64,000 nucleotides of DNA from Hymenopellis radicata. Lineage: Eukaryota; Basidiomycota; Agaricomycetes; Agaricales; Physalacriaceae. Made by a program: the position numbers and the translations under genes. Shown here in pieces: positions 34,397 to 47,458 of this stretch. The notes below the pieces were generated by a model. That model was not told the DNA's origin. It saw only the letters and a program-made list of their open reading frames with translations, and searched no databases. Within the stretch, counting starts at the first letter, position 1; every line of letters begins with the position of its first letter. The stretch covers positions 248,001-312,000 of the forward strand of contig JADNRX010000002.1 of the NCBI GenBank assembly GCA_015501595.1. The letters run 5' to 3'.

Positions 34397-35247
34397 GGCC
34401 CAACCATCTTACGCAGACGTCGTCAAGAACGACCACGGCAATGAGCTTCGCAAGGGCGAGTACTGTCCTCGACGTTGACGAGGGTTGACTAACGTTTGGG
34501 CAGAGCGAGAAATGAAAAAGAAAGAGGAACGTCTCAAGGCGCTCGACGACGCGTCGAACCCGACGAGTCTACAGAAGCATATCGAGTTCTGGGACACCGA
34601 CCACGACGGGGTCATCTGGCCCAAGGACACCTTCATCGGTGTGTCGCGTGTATGCGCTGCCAGTTGAGACCACAGCCTTACGCTGCCATGCAGGATTTTA
34701 TAAGCTCGGCTTTGGCCTCATCCTCTCTTTTGCTGCCGCCCTCATCATTAACGGCGCGTTCTCGTACCCCACTCAACGCGGCTTGATGCCCGATCCATTT
34801 TTCCGCATTCGTGTCGACAAGATTCAGCGTGGCAAGCACGGCTCCGACTCTGGTAAGTCGGTGCTACTTGAAAAGTATCACGCCTTTGACGCTTTGTGCG
34901 TTTCTACAGGTGCCTTCGATAACCGAGGTGATTTCATCGAGGCCAAGTTTGATCGCATCTTTCGCGAGTATTCGTCTGTCGAGGATAAGTCGGGCCTAAC
35001 CCGCTACGACACGTTCAACTTTATCAGGGGTCAGCGATGCGTGCTGGATTTCTTTGGGATTATGGCTGTGATTTTCGAATGGGTCTCCACGTGGATCCTT
35101 TTGAACCCCAAGGACGGGATCATCCGTAAAGAAGACTTGTATGCTGTGTATGACGGGACTATCTTTGAGAAGATTGCGCGTAAGAGGTGTGTATTGTCTC
35201 TCTCTTTACACTACGCTCTAACATTGGATGACAGAGGATACAACTGA
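34397..35247 (+). CDS. Caleosin (lipid-droplet peroxygenase)
   Basis: Heme- and calcium-binding oleosin relative of lipid droplets and ER. Visible: KHIEFWDTDHDGVIWPKDTF (one EF-hand with the first heme-ligand His), a hydrophobic hairpin YKLGFGLILSFAAALIINGA, the proline-rich turn FSYPTQRGLMPDPFFRI, and KHGSDSGAFDNRGDFI with the second expected heme-ligand His. The tail ends GTIFEKIARKRGYN. Three introns (before FYKLG, inside DSGAF, before RGYN) resolve cleanly. The first does not: ATG 34397 gives MAQPSYADVVKNDHGNELRK but reaches the 34484 donor in the wrong phase for exon 2 (REMKKKEERLKALDDASN). ATG 34441 is in phase instead. The N-terminus is therefore uncertain. Confidence 0.85.
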
Positions 35248-35355
35248 TTGCAGAGTTTCGTGTATGCACTTGTAGAATATTGTATGTATTGTTGAACTGT
35301 TTGAACTTGATCGCATGGTGACGTCAAGCGCCGGCCCTTTCTCTCCAACGTTGAC

Positions 35356-35983
35356 ATGGCTCAAGGAAGAGAGCTGCCTTGGTGGCTAAAGTTTCTCGAC
35401 TATGTAATGTTGAATACAAGAGGTCGGATTGGCATTCTCTAACACGTTAACAGACCAATATCAGCGTCACCGGAGTGACAGCGTGTTTCCTTGTATACAC
35501 GCGTTCCGTGGGCGTTTTGTATTTTTCTGCCGGCGCGGTGGCTTGTTCCATGAGCGTCAAGCTTGTCAAGAAGGCTATTCGTCAACCAAGGCCACCCCCG
35601 ATGGTAGGCGCTCGGAAGAAAGTCTCCTATGGGTGCGTTCGGCTTTCTTGTTTCGTTGACGTGTCGAGTAATGTGAATAAAGGATGCCGAGTACCCATTC
35701 AGCGACCATCACGTACTTTGCTGTCTATTCGACTCTTGCCTGCGCGTACCTTCCTCTTCATGGTTCCCTGCCGTCCGGTTGGCTCATGCGAACATTACCA
35801 CCACTGGTCATCGTGCCGTTGGCGTTGCTGATTGCCTTGTCTAGACTTTGGCTTGGGCACCATACCGTACCACAGGTCCTTGCCGGATGCTCGTACGGAA
35901 TACTATTTTCATGTACTCTTTTTGCATTATGGACGCACGGATTGTCGGATGTGGTGGAAGCCAATTTCCCAATAATATTATAA
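35356..35983 (+). CDS. PAP2-family phosphatase, dolichyldiphosphatase (Cax4)-like
   Basis: Likely recycles dolichyl pyrophosphate on the ER lumen side or acts on a related lipid phosphate. Conserved phosphatase motifs: KKAIRQPRP (K-x6-RP), YGMPSTHSATITYFAVYS (PSxH), and SRLWLGHHTVPQVLAG, where Gln replaces the usual Asp as in dolichyldiphosphatases. Helices include TNISVTGVTACFLVYTRSVG, WLMRTLPPLVIVPLALLIAL and CSYGILFSCTLFALW. Two introns, after FLDY and inside SYG|MPS, both in phase. Short for the family at about 160 residues. It follows the caleosin gene by 108 bp on the same strand. Confidence 0.82.
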
Positions 35984-36063
35984 TTTAGATAGACTTAATA
36001 ATTACTGTTTATTTGTGTGACCTGTGACTACGCGTCCGGTCACGCGTTTCCTCACTGACCATC

Positions 36064-37194
36064 ATGTCCGACTCTGACCCCATTTCCCAGTTCTTCCCGG
36101 CGAGGAAGACATTGATCTGTATGCAGTCCTTGGAATCACTGCAGAATCCACTTCCGACGACATCAAAAAAGCGTACCGCAAAAAGGCGTTGACTTGCCAT
36201 CCTGACAAACACTCCGCTGCCAGCGAGGAAGCGCAGGCGGAGATGTCGACCAAGTTCCAGCAAGTCGGCTTTGCCTACGCCGTCCTCAGCGACGACAAGC
36301 GGCGAAAGCGCTACGACAGCACCGGCCAAACAGACGAGGGCTCTGCCCTGGACCCCGGGGACGGAGGGTGGGAAGCATATTTTGAAGACCTTTATGAGCG
36401 CGTGACGCGTGGCAAACTCGACGAAATGAAGAAAGAGTACCAAGGTTCGTTTCTTACGCGTCTTTTCTGGTATTCCACCCATTTCTGACTCTTCCCCAGG
36501 CTCCGCAGAAGAAATCGCTGATCTTAAAGCAGCATATACCGAAACTGACGGTTCCATCGGGGACATTATGACCCACATCCCGCATTCCACCTCTGACGAC
36601 GAAGCCCGCTTTGTCATGATCATATCTGGCTTGATTAAAAGCAAGGAGCTGCCGAAGCTTGCTACCTGGGAGTCCAGCATAAAAGACGAAAAGGCCAAAC
36701 TCGCAAGGCGGAAACAGAGCGATCAGGAAGCACGGGAGGCAGAGGAGCTGGCCAAGGAACTGGGTGTTTGGGAAGAGTTTTATGGGAGCGGCAAGGCTGG
36801 AGAGCGGAAAGCAAAGGGGAAGGGAAAGGCAAAGGCGGGTGCGCCACAGGAGGAGGAGGAAGAGGAGGACCATTCCGTTCTGCAGGCCATGATTTTGAAG
36901 AAGCGCAAGAACATGGACAGCTTCTTCGACGGTCTTGCGTCTAAATATTCTGAACCCCAGCGACCTGCCAAGGGGAAGAAGGGAAAGAGAAATCGACAAG
37001 ACGACGACGACGACGACGGTGCGGACGACAAATCTCCCAGAAAGAAATCCAAGGGCGCTCGCGCTCCGTCGCCGCCGGATATCGACGATGCCGAGTTTGA
37101 GAGACTGCAGAAGGAATTGTTTGGGAAGAAGAAGGGCTCTACAGATGCGTCGACGTCCAAACCAAAGAGGACGTCAGGGCGAAAAGCCAAGTAG
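36064..37194 (+). CDS. J-domain protein, DNAJC9-like (one reading-frame break)
   Basis: Hsp70 co-chaperone; the DNAJC9 group also handles histones in the nucleus. The J domain has DLYAVLGITAESTSDDIKKA, YRKKALTCHPDKH with an intact HPD, and FAYAVLSDDKRRKRYDSTG. Then YFEDLYERVTRGKLDEMKKE, AYTETDGSIGDIMTHIPHS, DEARFVMIISGLIKSKELP, and a long charged tail with poly-Glu, poly-Asp and Lys-rich runs (nuclear-signal-like). The N-terminus MSDSDPISQFFP is in another frame from EEDIDLYAVLG: a fourth C in CCC 36096-36098 would read FFPGEEDIDLY. One intron at about 36445-36499. No other gap in the conserved blocks. Confidence 0.82.
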
Positions 37195-37295
37195 TGATTG
37201 GTGTGTTTGTATATGTACAACTATTTAATGTAAATCCTTGGATATGATGTCTGGTATAGCAAAGTACAATAGTGAGAAGGCGAACTATGTATAAA

Positions 37296-40200
37296 TTACA
37301 GATAGCGAATAGAGTCTATACCCAAGCTCCTCCGAGCATGGATGATGGCAACCAGCTCCTTCATGCTCTCTTCCAGGATCACCACGTTGTCCAACAGCTG
37401 GGATAGTGTCACCGACGGCAGGCTTTCTTCCTTCTTCTCCTCCTCAGCGGAGTCGACGAACGGATCGGACTCTTCTTTGTCGACGAAACCCGAGCTGAAG
37501 ACATCGTCTTCCTCCTCGTTCCATTTGCGGCTCTTTGCAGGCGTCCACAGTCCTTTCGAAGGAGCCGGAGCCACGAAAGGCTCGACGTTGATGGAGCCGG
37601 TCTTTTGATAATGTGAGCCAAAGGGACTGGACAGCAAGTTCTTGCTCTCTGGGTTGTTCGGCGGAGTGGAGGGCTCAGATAACAATGACGGCTTCGTCCT
37701 GTTCTTTTTCGGTGTCAAGAACGAAACAATGGAGGACGACGCGGACGGCCTGGGCTTGGGCTTCGTTGGTTGAACCGGTTCGACGACGGTGACAGGACGA
37801 GAGATCTCGTCTTGCAGCGGGATGAGTGACAGCGCATCGGTCAAGTTCTCCGAGAAGAGCAGGCCCTGCCGTCGCTCAAGGAGGAACTTGTCAAAGTTGT
37901 CGACAATCTGCCGGTACTTCTCGAGTTGGGAGACAAGACCGTGGAAAATCGTGTGCACGACGGGGCGCGAGTTCTCGTCCATGCTCGACGCAGGGAGATG
38001 GATAGTCTCCGACTCCAACTGCTCTCCAATCTCAAAGTCGATCGACCTGTCGTCGCCGTCGCCCTGGACGTCAATGCGGCTATTCTCCGTGCTGTCTTTG
38101 GGTAACGTATCGTTGTTAGTAAACGTCAGCCAGCCTGCGAGAGAACGATCCGGATGCATCGCCAACGTAGCAAGTGCGCCCGTCAACGCAACGTTGTACG
38201 CAGGTGTGTTAGAAAAGAAACGTCGCAACGAATCGAGCAGCAGCGTAAGAATCGAGTCATGGACGTTGAGCCTATGCTTGCTACTCGAGCGGTCATCATC
38301 ACTCTCAGCGAGCTCGCCAAAGTGGAACACGGGCTGACTCTGGATGGAGACGAGCGCATCTCGAAGATAATGGTCATAGCCAGTACTGAATGGATCCGCA
38401 TTGTGTGAAGGATCCACCCGCGAAACGAGCGTTAGATATAAGCCCATCTCTCTCTCGTGGGTAGAGTATGTAGTCTCTGGTTGGTAGAACAATGGACTGA
38501 ATGATTCTTGCGGCTCCGGTTCCATACCAGGATAAATAAATGTGTCCTCGTCCTCCTCTTCCTCGATCGGCTTTGCTTCGATGGCGCGGCGAATCATAGC
38601 AGGGTGAGGGAAACTGGTCGCATGAGGATCAGATATGACAAGTAGAATTTTTTGGATGCATAGAAGAGGGTGTTGGACCAGCAATGTTTGCAATAGCTGC
38701 AAAGCAGAGGTGGCACTCGCTTGTGAAGATGAACGCAAGTTCGTTAGCAGGAGATCCTTGAGCGTGAAGCGACCCATTGAGGTGAAATATTCGGACTGTT
38801 TCCTTGTGTCTGGCGCTTCCATTTCAAGAAGTGTCATTGCACTGCTTTTCCGCCGTCGTAGCTTGTGTTGTTTGGTCGAGGTACTTTGGCTCTTTGGGGG
38901 CGGAGCATTGGCGCTGAGATTCAGCATAGAAACGGGCCGTGGTCGTGGTTTCACCTCGTCGTTGTCTTCGCTGATGAGGAACTCGACGAGAAGGTCAGCC
39001 AGCTGCCCATCTTGGAGTGTTCGCATCATTATGTCGATGTACGACATGACTGCCACGGCGCTTCCGTCGGTATCCGAGCATTCCAAGATTGTCGGATATA
39101 AGACGTTCTCCAGGAATATACTCCGAACAGCATCGAGGATAGAGTGTACGATGGCCGTTCCAACAAGCGACGACGCATCCAGGGCATCATGGACGACGTT
39201 TCGCCGCAGAACGTCTTGGAGAAACTCCAGAAGCTTAAGGAAGTGATCCAGGCGGGATTTGAAGTCGGGATTGGTGGCATCCTCAACACCCATCGCGAGG
39301 GATTTTGACCTGGCAACTTCCAGCCGCTCCTTTTCATCTTCGTTATCCAACCCTGTACTCCCAATAACCATGCCATTTCGGTCATTCGAGTCATAGCTGG
39401 TCGGTGGTGGGAATTGGAGTTTGGATGGTAATAGGGAGTATACTGCGCCCAGACCAGCCCCAAGGACTTCTGAGAAATCGCCGTCAAGAATGTATTCGGC
39501 CAAGGCCAGAGCAGCGTCTGTAATCGGGTCGGCAGCTGTTGTCTCGGATGCGGCTGATTCGCCTGTCAAGGTATGAATGGGCTCGCCAGGGGACATGGCA
39601 ACATCCATAAGAAAGAGCAGTCCAGCACGAGCGAAATCGCCAATCTGGCCTTCACGATGAACGAAACGAAGGAGATAGTTGAATAGGAGGAATTCATATT
39701 CGGGCTTCTTGGTCGCGGATGACGTTGGGGCAGAGGTGACAGTGGCCTGGGATGGTGATGGTGAAGGGGCTCCCCGAGCGTGTTTTGCAAGATAGTCCTG
39801 TTCTTCCTCCTCGTCTTCTTCGTTCAAAGTAGATTCGTCTTCCTCCTCTACAGCGAATAAGGGCTCGGAGCGATACCAGTGCTTGTCGTGGAAGAAGATC
39901 ATGAGAAGTTCGCGATAATTACGGATACGACTGCAGAGGATACAAAGAAGGTTGACCACTGCCAGGAGAGTGAGGACAAGGTACAAAGAAGCTATAGTGA
40001 GGGCTTACAATCTTCTTCGTATTCGGAGGGTTGACTACGAGCCGCGTTGCCAGCAGCACCCATCACCTTCTTGCGACCGTCTAATTGCTCTTGCAAATCG
40101 TCACCGACACAATTACGAAGCAGTCTGAGTACAGCCCTGTGTACAGCAGAATGAACAAGGAATTGTTCGTCCAATAGTACGACCATGTTCTGCACGGCTC

Positions 40201-40674
40201 GAAGGACTTCTGCTTGGATACCTGAGGGCCGATCGGATTCGCTGAGGCGTACGAGAGTCCCAAGGACATCTGATATCGTCAGATGTGCATATATAAGAAG
40301 AGAGGATTGCTCACCATTCTTGAGAAGATATTCCAAACAAGCACCTGTCGTGCTGCAAATTGGGTGTTATTCAAACTAGGCCAAATAGGTATTCCTGGAC
40401 ATACCCCTCCTCGGTCCTCTGCGACTCGAGGACGAGCGCGTCGACCATGGATTTCAGGCGGGCTGGCACTGGCGTCCATTTAATTCCGCGCCGTAGCTGG
40501 AGCTCATCGGGTCCAAGGAGGGTGTCCTATAGAACGATAAGCCAGCCATCGCGACAACGTCGTAACACGAACTTTGATGGTGACCCACGACTTGTGGAAC
40601 TCTTGAGCAAGGTCGGGCGGCGGCTTTGGCGCAGCCTGGACTCCAGGTCGCAAGAATTTTGAGAAATAGTCCAT
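37296..40674 (-). CDS. FHIP/RAI16-like protein (Hook-interacting, FHF complex)
   Basis: In filamentous fungi this protein joins Fts and Hook to couple early endosomes to dynein and kinesin. ATG 40674 starts MDYFSKFLRP; early exons encode LQLRRGIKWTPVPARLKSMV, LEYLLKNGEQSSLLIYAHLT, VLRAVQNMVVLLDEQFLVHS and AVLRLLRNCVGDDLQEQLDG. The main exon (to 37296) continues NLLCILCSRIRNYRELLMIF, FHDKHWYR, an acidic and Ser-rich insert, and FLLFNYLLRFVHREGQIGDF, typical of the RAI16 domain. The C-terminal 250 residues are low-complexity, ending VAIIHARRSLGIDSIRYL. Long relatively intron-free exon of about 2.7 kb, unusual for this window. Confidence 0.8.
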
Positions 40675-41240
40675 CCAAGCCCGTTGCAGGCGATGGGGTA
40701 ACAACAGAAGGAACACGTGATGACTCGATCACTTGGATTTGAGCCTCTCCCTGAGCCTACCGAGTTCACCTATGGTATACAAAAAGGCATACTCCAGTAT
40801 CCGGAACTCAGTGCATAGCATTGACCATCATCCGTGCTGTGTAAACGCTGAAGCATGCCAGCAGGCAGCCATCAAGCGTCCATTTCCTTATCCCTGAAAT
40901 AGCACAGCCACATATCAGCCGCGCCGAAAGATAAGTTTTTCGCTTTTGACATTGAACTGTTGCCATGCAAGTCTAGGGATGTCTACCACTCTTTTCTGAA
41001 CGCCCCCCACGAAAGTCAAAGGTGAGCGCGCTCTTGACTGATTCCATCACATCTCTGTTGGTCGGCAAGCCTCTATTCTTGACGGGCGCTGTACTCTGAC
41101 TTATAGACACTGCCAGGCCCCACAGTGTCATGAATGCCTTAAATCCCCTTCTACTTCCTCTCATCGCCTTGACGGTGTTTTGTGTTCTCATTCCACTTTC
41201 CTAGCTTTTTTTCCCTATTGCTGCGACTTGTTCTTGAACC
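40675..41240. other. Intergenic region between divergent genes
   Basis: About 570 bp carrying both upstream regions. Small frames here show no recognisable protein pattern. Confidence 0.5.
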
Positions 41241-43075
41241 ATGTTGGCTCACAGAAAGCAATTGACGCTTGTTTCTACTCTTCCCGATCTGTCTATACAG
41301 ACACCCACGCTCATTAACGACTCTGCAAGTCCTTTCCTTTGGCCTCAGCAATTTCACGACTGATGTCTATTTTTCAGCTTCTAAAACCCCCCACGCCGAC
41401 AAGCAATGATTCCACCTTTTACCGACTTCAGCACCGTCGAAATCCATCCATGCCTCATCCCGTCACACCATCGTCGCCTCTAACGCCGTCCACTCCGCGC
41501 TCTCCGTTACATCATCATCGGAGAAGGACTTACGGAGGCGATGTCAGTCCTACGACGCGTACTCCGCTCCTCAACGTGGAGGAAAAGATCGCCTTGCTTG
41601 AATCTACCAACAAGCGACTCTCTGTTGAACTCGAAGAGACGCGCGACGCGCTTTTAACTGAACGGGACGGTCGAATTGCTTATCCCGAGTCTCAAGCCAC
41701 CACGCCACAATCAGAAGTCGTCTGGGAGCGCAAACTCCGCATGGAAATGCTCGAGGCCTTGAAGAAGGTCAGGACGCAGAACACTGTGCTGTCGCGTTCT
41801 GTGCGGGAGCACCAGGAACATTGCGAATCTCTTTCAAGTCTTCTGGCTGAAGAACGTGCACAGCGAGAGACCGCAGAAGACGAATTATCACGGTTAGCTC
41901 AAGTAAACTTCACCTTGTTCGAACACAACAAGCTCTTGGTCGAACGGGATCTTGCTTTCCAGAAGATGACATCTTCTCCTCATCCCGGAGACCCCTTGGA
42001 ATTCCAGAACTTGAAGCCTGCCGACGACGATTCCCTCCGCACTCAGCTTAACGCCGCTACCGACGAGCTGCATATAACGAACCTCCGCCTCGCCGCATCC
42101 GAAGAAAAATGCTCAGATCTCTCTGAACACGTTTCCTTTCTACAACAGCAGATGACCCAATGTCTCGACTCGTCTGCGCAAGCTCTCGAGGTCGAAAGAG
42201 AGCTGCGAGCAGAGTTCATGGGTCGCGCCAACATCGCTTTGGAGGAGAACGAACGGTTGCGTGCCCAAATTAGCACGGTAGAACGTCAACTACATTCGTC
42301 GCGGACATCAGTGCGCCGTGTCGTTGCTCTCCCGGAGCGCATTTCCATCCGCCTCCAGCGACGACGACAAAGAAAAAAATTTGATTTCAACTTTTTTCGC
42401 GCACCAGGTAAGGTTCAACCTCCGATAGCTGCCATCTGTTTAACTATAAACACAGAAGAAATCTATCGTAAATCCTTCTAACGCGCCACCCGCCCACATC
42501 TCACACGTTCCTGAGACCTCTGACTCCCCTCCTATGCCACCTTCTCTCCGCAATTTATTCCGGATTGTGCCAGCCTGTGTACCACCGCCTGTATTATCTG
42601 AAGCCGTCGCCCCAGCTGAGTCTGCGTCGATCGAAACCGCCTTGGACTCACCCGAGTCAGTGGCGTCCACCTTGGTTTCCTACGACGACAAGACTCTGTA
42701 TACCACTAAGCGGGCTTCTATGCTTCTGACTGCCACTCTGCGGCGCAAACCTCCAAATTCCGCTTCTGCCTTGAAGGCTGTATCAACTTGTTCGGTCAGT
42801 CATTCTTCAATTTTGGCCAAGATTTTCGTGTATTGATGGTGCTACGTTCAGATCAATGTAATCAATACTTGTATCACCGACCACGTCGATGGCGATGGCG
42901 TAACGGCCAAGCTACCTGCATTAATGCAGAAGGTCTCAACCAATCGTGCCTCTATCGTCCTTGTATGTTATTTCTCTTGCTTCGTCATATGTTGTACTGA
43001 GAACCACGTCTTCAGGCGGATATAGCATTGCAGGATTCGGGATGGGAGATTATAAACGAACTAGAAGCGTTGTAA
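41241..43075 (+). CDS. Coiled-coil protein of unknown function (two junctions off by one base)
   Basis: A Ser/Pro-rich N-terminus (MPHPVTPSSPLTPSTPRSPL) leads to a long coiled coil from LNVEEKIALLESTNKRLSVE to about ENERLRAQISTVERQLHSS, with heptads through SLLAEERAQRETAEDELSRL. After a basic stretch (RLQRRRQRKKFDF), a second part contains PSLRNLFRIVPACVPPP, TTKRASMLLTATLRRKPPNS and ADIALQDSGWEIINELEAL. The start may be ATG 41241 or ATG 41363. The first junction works from 41241 only if C6 at 41387-41392 were C5, and the donor near 42408 only if T6 42392-42397 or A7 42373-42379 were one shorter. Family unrecognised; a cytoskeletal or scaffold role is possible only by analogy. Confidence 0.65.
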
Positions 43076-43305
43076 CAGCCATCCTTCGAGGCGCTAAGTT
43101 ATGTATGTATTACGGAGATCCGTATGTTCTGTCTGTCATTACTTGAATTATTCTGTAGTGCATTTGTCAGAAATTATACTTGTCCGCAAGCGTCCTTGAC
43201 ATCGGTCATGACGGTAAGGATGGAGAGTTATGGACGGTAGCTGTGGCGGATCAACACTGATTAGTTAGGCTGCCCCACTCGTGCACCGCTGTGATTTGAT
43301 CCCGG

Positions 43306-43611
43306 TTGTACAACATTAAGGATGTCGGCCCCTTGTTTCGTTTATCTTGGGAACTATTCGCTACCGTCATCCGGAACCCATTCAAGCCGTTCTTTCCGCG
43401 TTTCCGCGCTTTCTTGGAGTTTCCTCCAATGCCCGACCGCAATCGCCACAAGCTGACTGAGATGCTAGCAGACTCCACGAAACTTACTAACCTCTTCAAG
43501 TACTTTGGGCTCCGACCGATAGCCTCCGGGAACAGCACCACTTCACTATTCGCTTCATCCGTTTTCTCTTTGGCCGGTGAAAAGGATCGCCGCCCCAAGT
43601 ACCCATCATAA
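43306..43611 (+). CDS. Uncertain coding segment, perhaps a terminal exon
   Basis: An open stretch with protein-like composition (LFRLSWELFATVIRNPFKPF, PPMPDRNRHKLTEMLADS, LTNLFKYFGLRP) ending in TAA 30 bp before the P450 ATG. An upstream in-frame stop and an AG at about 43320 suggest an exon starting there. It may belong to the coiled-coil gene, to a separate small gene, or be a remnant. No family recognised. Confidence 0.3.
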   Translation: MYNIKDVGPLFRLSWELFATVIRNPFKPFFPRFRAFLEFPPMPDRNRHKLTEMLADSTKLTNLFKYFGLRPIASGNSTTSLFASSVFSLAGEKDRRPKYPS

Positions 43612-43640
43612 AAGCCACAATCGGTAGACTCGCGTTTGCC

Positions 43641-45694
43641 ATGTCTCCCGGAATGTCGTTCCCTCTTATCATCACCCTCGTGGTCATCGTAGTCTGCTCG
43701 CTCGTCAAGAAGCGCATTTCTCGTAAACCGCTGCCTCCTGGTCCCTCGGGTCTTCCTCTACTCGGCAGTGCTCTCGATATGGCCAAGCCATATCCATGGC
43801 TCAAGTTTACGGAGTGGAGTAGGCAGTACGGTGCGCATACCCCCATGACACGACGATCCTTGACTGACAAAGTACAGGCGACGTTGTTCACGTCAACGCT
43901 GCCGGCCAATCCGTCATCATTCTGAGTTCTCGCAAAGCCATTTCCGACCTCTTCGACCAGCGGGGCGCGATGTACTCGAACAGGCCGCGTATGGTGATGG
44001 GCGGTGAAGTGTAAGTGCATTAGATTGCGGCAAAAATACGCGATTGATGTGTCTGCAGTGTAGGCTGGGGCGAAGGAGTGCCTCTCAGTTCCTATGGCAA
44101 TCGACTTCGGGAATTCAGGAAGTTGCTATCTGAAGCTTTGACGGCGAGGAAGGTCCAGGATTACCACCCTCTAGAGGAGGAAAAGACGCGCGATTTTTTG
44201 GTCGACCTACTTCGAAATCCTGAAGACTTTTTGTATCATATTCGTCGGTATGCAGTACTCATATCGCTCTATGTGGTACGATAACCATACCTGTTCGTAG
44301 AGTCGCGGCTGCAATCGTCTTCAAAATTACCCACGGATACGACCTAGTAGACGGAGAGGACCCGCTGCTCGCATCAGCCGAGCGGTCGATGCTGGAATTC
44401 TCCGAGATCTCTGTTCCAGGCGCATACATGGTGGACAACTTCCCATTCTGTAAGCGACCTGTTTCGGTTGGCTCTATGCGTTGATCCAACGAGGCCAACA
44501 GTGAAATATCTACCTCGCTGGCTCGGGCTCAATTGGATGAAGAAAGGCGAGTTGTACCGCAAACACATGGAAATCTTCGTGAATGAGCCTTACGATGCGG
44601 TGAAACGACAAGTGGTGTGAATGTTCATCCCATTCATTGCTCGTGCTCTGACCATCAGTTGACAGGCTGAAGGAACAGCGCAGCCGTCATTCGTCGCAAG
44701 CCTCGTGGAAAGGAACAGGAATCCAACGGCAGAACAAGAAGACATTTATAAATGGGTCACTGCAGGTTTCTACGGCGGTAAGAAATGTGTATTCTAACCA
44801 CGACTTGGTTGCTGATCATACCATCTTCACTTTTCAGGCGGTGCTGATACGGTGCGGTGATATTCACATTTGGATCCACGTCAGGCTCACACCAGTGCTC
44901 GTAGACAGTATCTGCCCTCGCATCATTCTTCCTGGCCATGTCTCTATACCCCGATGTTCAGCGCAAAGCCCAAGCTGAGATCAAGCAAGTCGTAGGCTCT
45001 ACTCGGCTACCCTCTCTGTCAGACCGAGGAAAACTGCCGTACACCGAGGCCTTGCTTTATGAAGTCTACCGCTGGAACCCTGTCGCGCCGACTGCCATTC
45101 CTCACGCGGCTGCGAAGGATGACGCCTATGCTGGTTATTTCATTCCAGCGGGATCAATCATGATACCAAATTCCTGGTGAGAGTCCCATTTGACCGCCAG
45201 GTATCGTCGACCTCTGAAGTTGGCTTAGGGGCGTTCTCCACGATCCTCAATTATATCCCGACCCATTTGAGTTCAAGCCGGAACGATACACTGACGATAC
45301 AGAAGACGAGTTGAATCCCGACCCTCGTAAATTCGTCTTTGGATACGGCAGGAGGTATGACCGTCCTTGATGTTAACGATCAACTTGCCTTACTCGTCTA
45401 TGTATTAGAATTTGCCCAGGGCAGTATCTTGCGGATGATTCTGTTTTTATTGCTATTGCGATGGTCTTGGCTGTCTACGATATTCTTCCACCGAAGGAAA
45501 ACGTTCCGAAGCGGGATTTCTCTCTGTGCGAAGGATATACTAGTGGTATAATCAGGTTTGTCTCCGACGAAGTCTGTTCTTTATACTGATTATTGTGGCG
45601 TAGTCATCCAGAGCCGTTCGAGTGTCGCATTATCCCACGATCCTCTGAAGCAGAGGCTTTAATCAAAGCTAACGATCCTAAGGAACGTCCTTAG
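43641..45694 (+). CDS. Cytochrome P450 monooxygenase
   Basis: Membrane-anchored heme monooxygenase of the type abundant in mushrooms; substrate unknown. N-terminal anchor FPLIITLVVIVVCSLVKK, then the proline hinge KPLPPGPSGLPLLGSALDM. Core motifs: I-helix GGADTTVSALASFFLAM, ExxR in LLYEVYRWNPVAP, the PERF-region FEFKPERYTDD, and the heme loop FGYGRRICPGQYLADDS, whose Cys is reached only after splicing an intron inside GRR. About nine short introns. Best matches by recall are the O-methylsterigmatocystin-oxidoreductase-like P450s, but no biosynthetic partners lie nearby, so cluster membership is not suggested. Confidence 0.9.
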
Positions 45695-45876
45695 ACTGAT
45701 GTCTCGTCCACGTCGTCGACTCACTTTTACCGCTAAAAACTAGAATATTAGATTGCAGCCTCTAAACATAATGTGCATATAAAAAGTACAACGTGCTCAA
45801 CTATAAGGATAGCCATGAAATAAACGTACAACATGCCAGACTTCTGATATAAATTCCATCATTAAACCACGCGCAA

Positions 45877-46730
<854 letters not shown>

Positions 46731-46858
46731 CGCAACGTCGTGGAAGAAAGACAAGAAGTACTGTCAACTGAGGCAGCAACCGCGCATCATAAGCTTTCTC
46801 ACGTGGCATCCGCATTTGGATGTCCGGATATAGCCGAGTCCCTCTCCCAACCACCACC

Positions 46859-47149
46859 ATGAGCTGGCGTAATCTTTTCACGTTCGTGTCTCCCGCCTGT
46901 TCCTAGTACGGTTGTACTCACATTCAGGACAGATTTAACAAGTACAGCCAAATTGCTGCCCGCGCCGTGCGGTCGTCCTTGAAGGAGGAACAGCGGGTGA
47001 TCTCGGAAAAGCGTGGCGTCACAAACTTGCGCTACCAGAAATGGGAGAATGGCCAGGGTGGTCAGCAGGTGTGTCTAATATCGGTCTTGTAGCGATTGCG
47101 ACTGACAACCCAATCTTAGGTTGTGTTGAACCCCGTTGAGGAGAAATAG
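46859..47149 (+). CDS. ATP15: Mitochondrial ATP synthase subunit epsilon
   Basis: Small central-stalk subunit of F1. Three exons give MSWRNLFT, then FNKYSQIAARAVRSSLKEEQ and RVISEKRGVTNLRYQKWENG, then QVVLNPVEEK. The length of about 65 residues and the SWR...Y..IAA.A.R.SLK pattern match the family. Exon 1 ends AC|GTTCGT and exon 2 begins after GGACAG, giving Thr across the junction. ATG context CCACCATGAG. Confidence 0.88.
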
Positions 47150-47458
47150 ACTTGTGTTGCCAAAATTGCCTTTCAATCCAATAAACCTCTGTTTCTACGT
47201 TAAGATGGCGTGCGACTGCCTCGTTGGAACCATACATACCCAAGCATGGCTTAACGCTCCAAGAAGAGATTTCTTTAAACCGATCATCTTTACACTGCGT
47301 TCCTTTATGAGTCGTATTCGTGCTTGTTAGTTAACATGTGTCAGTAATCCACGAAACGCGTATCTTGACAAAATTTGAGCCATTCGTAGACGATTTTGAA
47401 TTTTGCCGCCTGTTTGCCGGTACAGTCTCTTTCTCAGACACGCCCATCACAAACGCGA

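Noticed and set aside
34397..35983. Caleosin and PAP2 phosphatase as a lipid gene cluster
   Set aside because: Adjacent and tandem, but both are single housekeeping-type genes and the flanks (DPH5, DnaJ) are unrelated; no evidence beyond proximity.
36840..37020. Acid-rich runs in the J-domain gene as a repeat element
   Set aside because: They are coding poly-Glu and poly-Asp tracts with mixed codons, typical of histone or nucleolar chaperones.
43641..45694. Secondary-metabolite cluster around the P450
   Set aside because: No synthase, terpene cyclase, transporter or pathway regulator lies within the neighbouring 15 kb.
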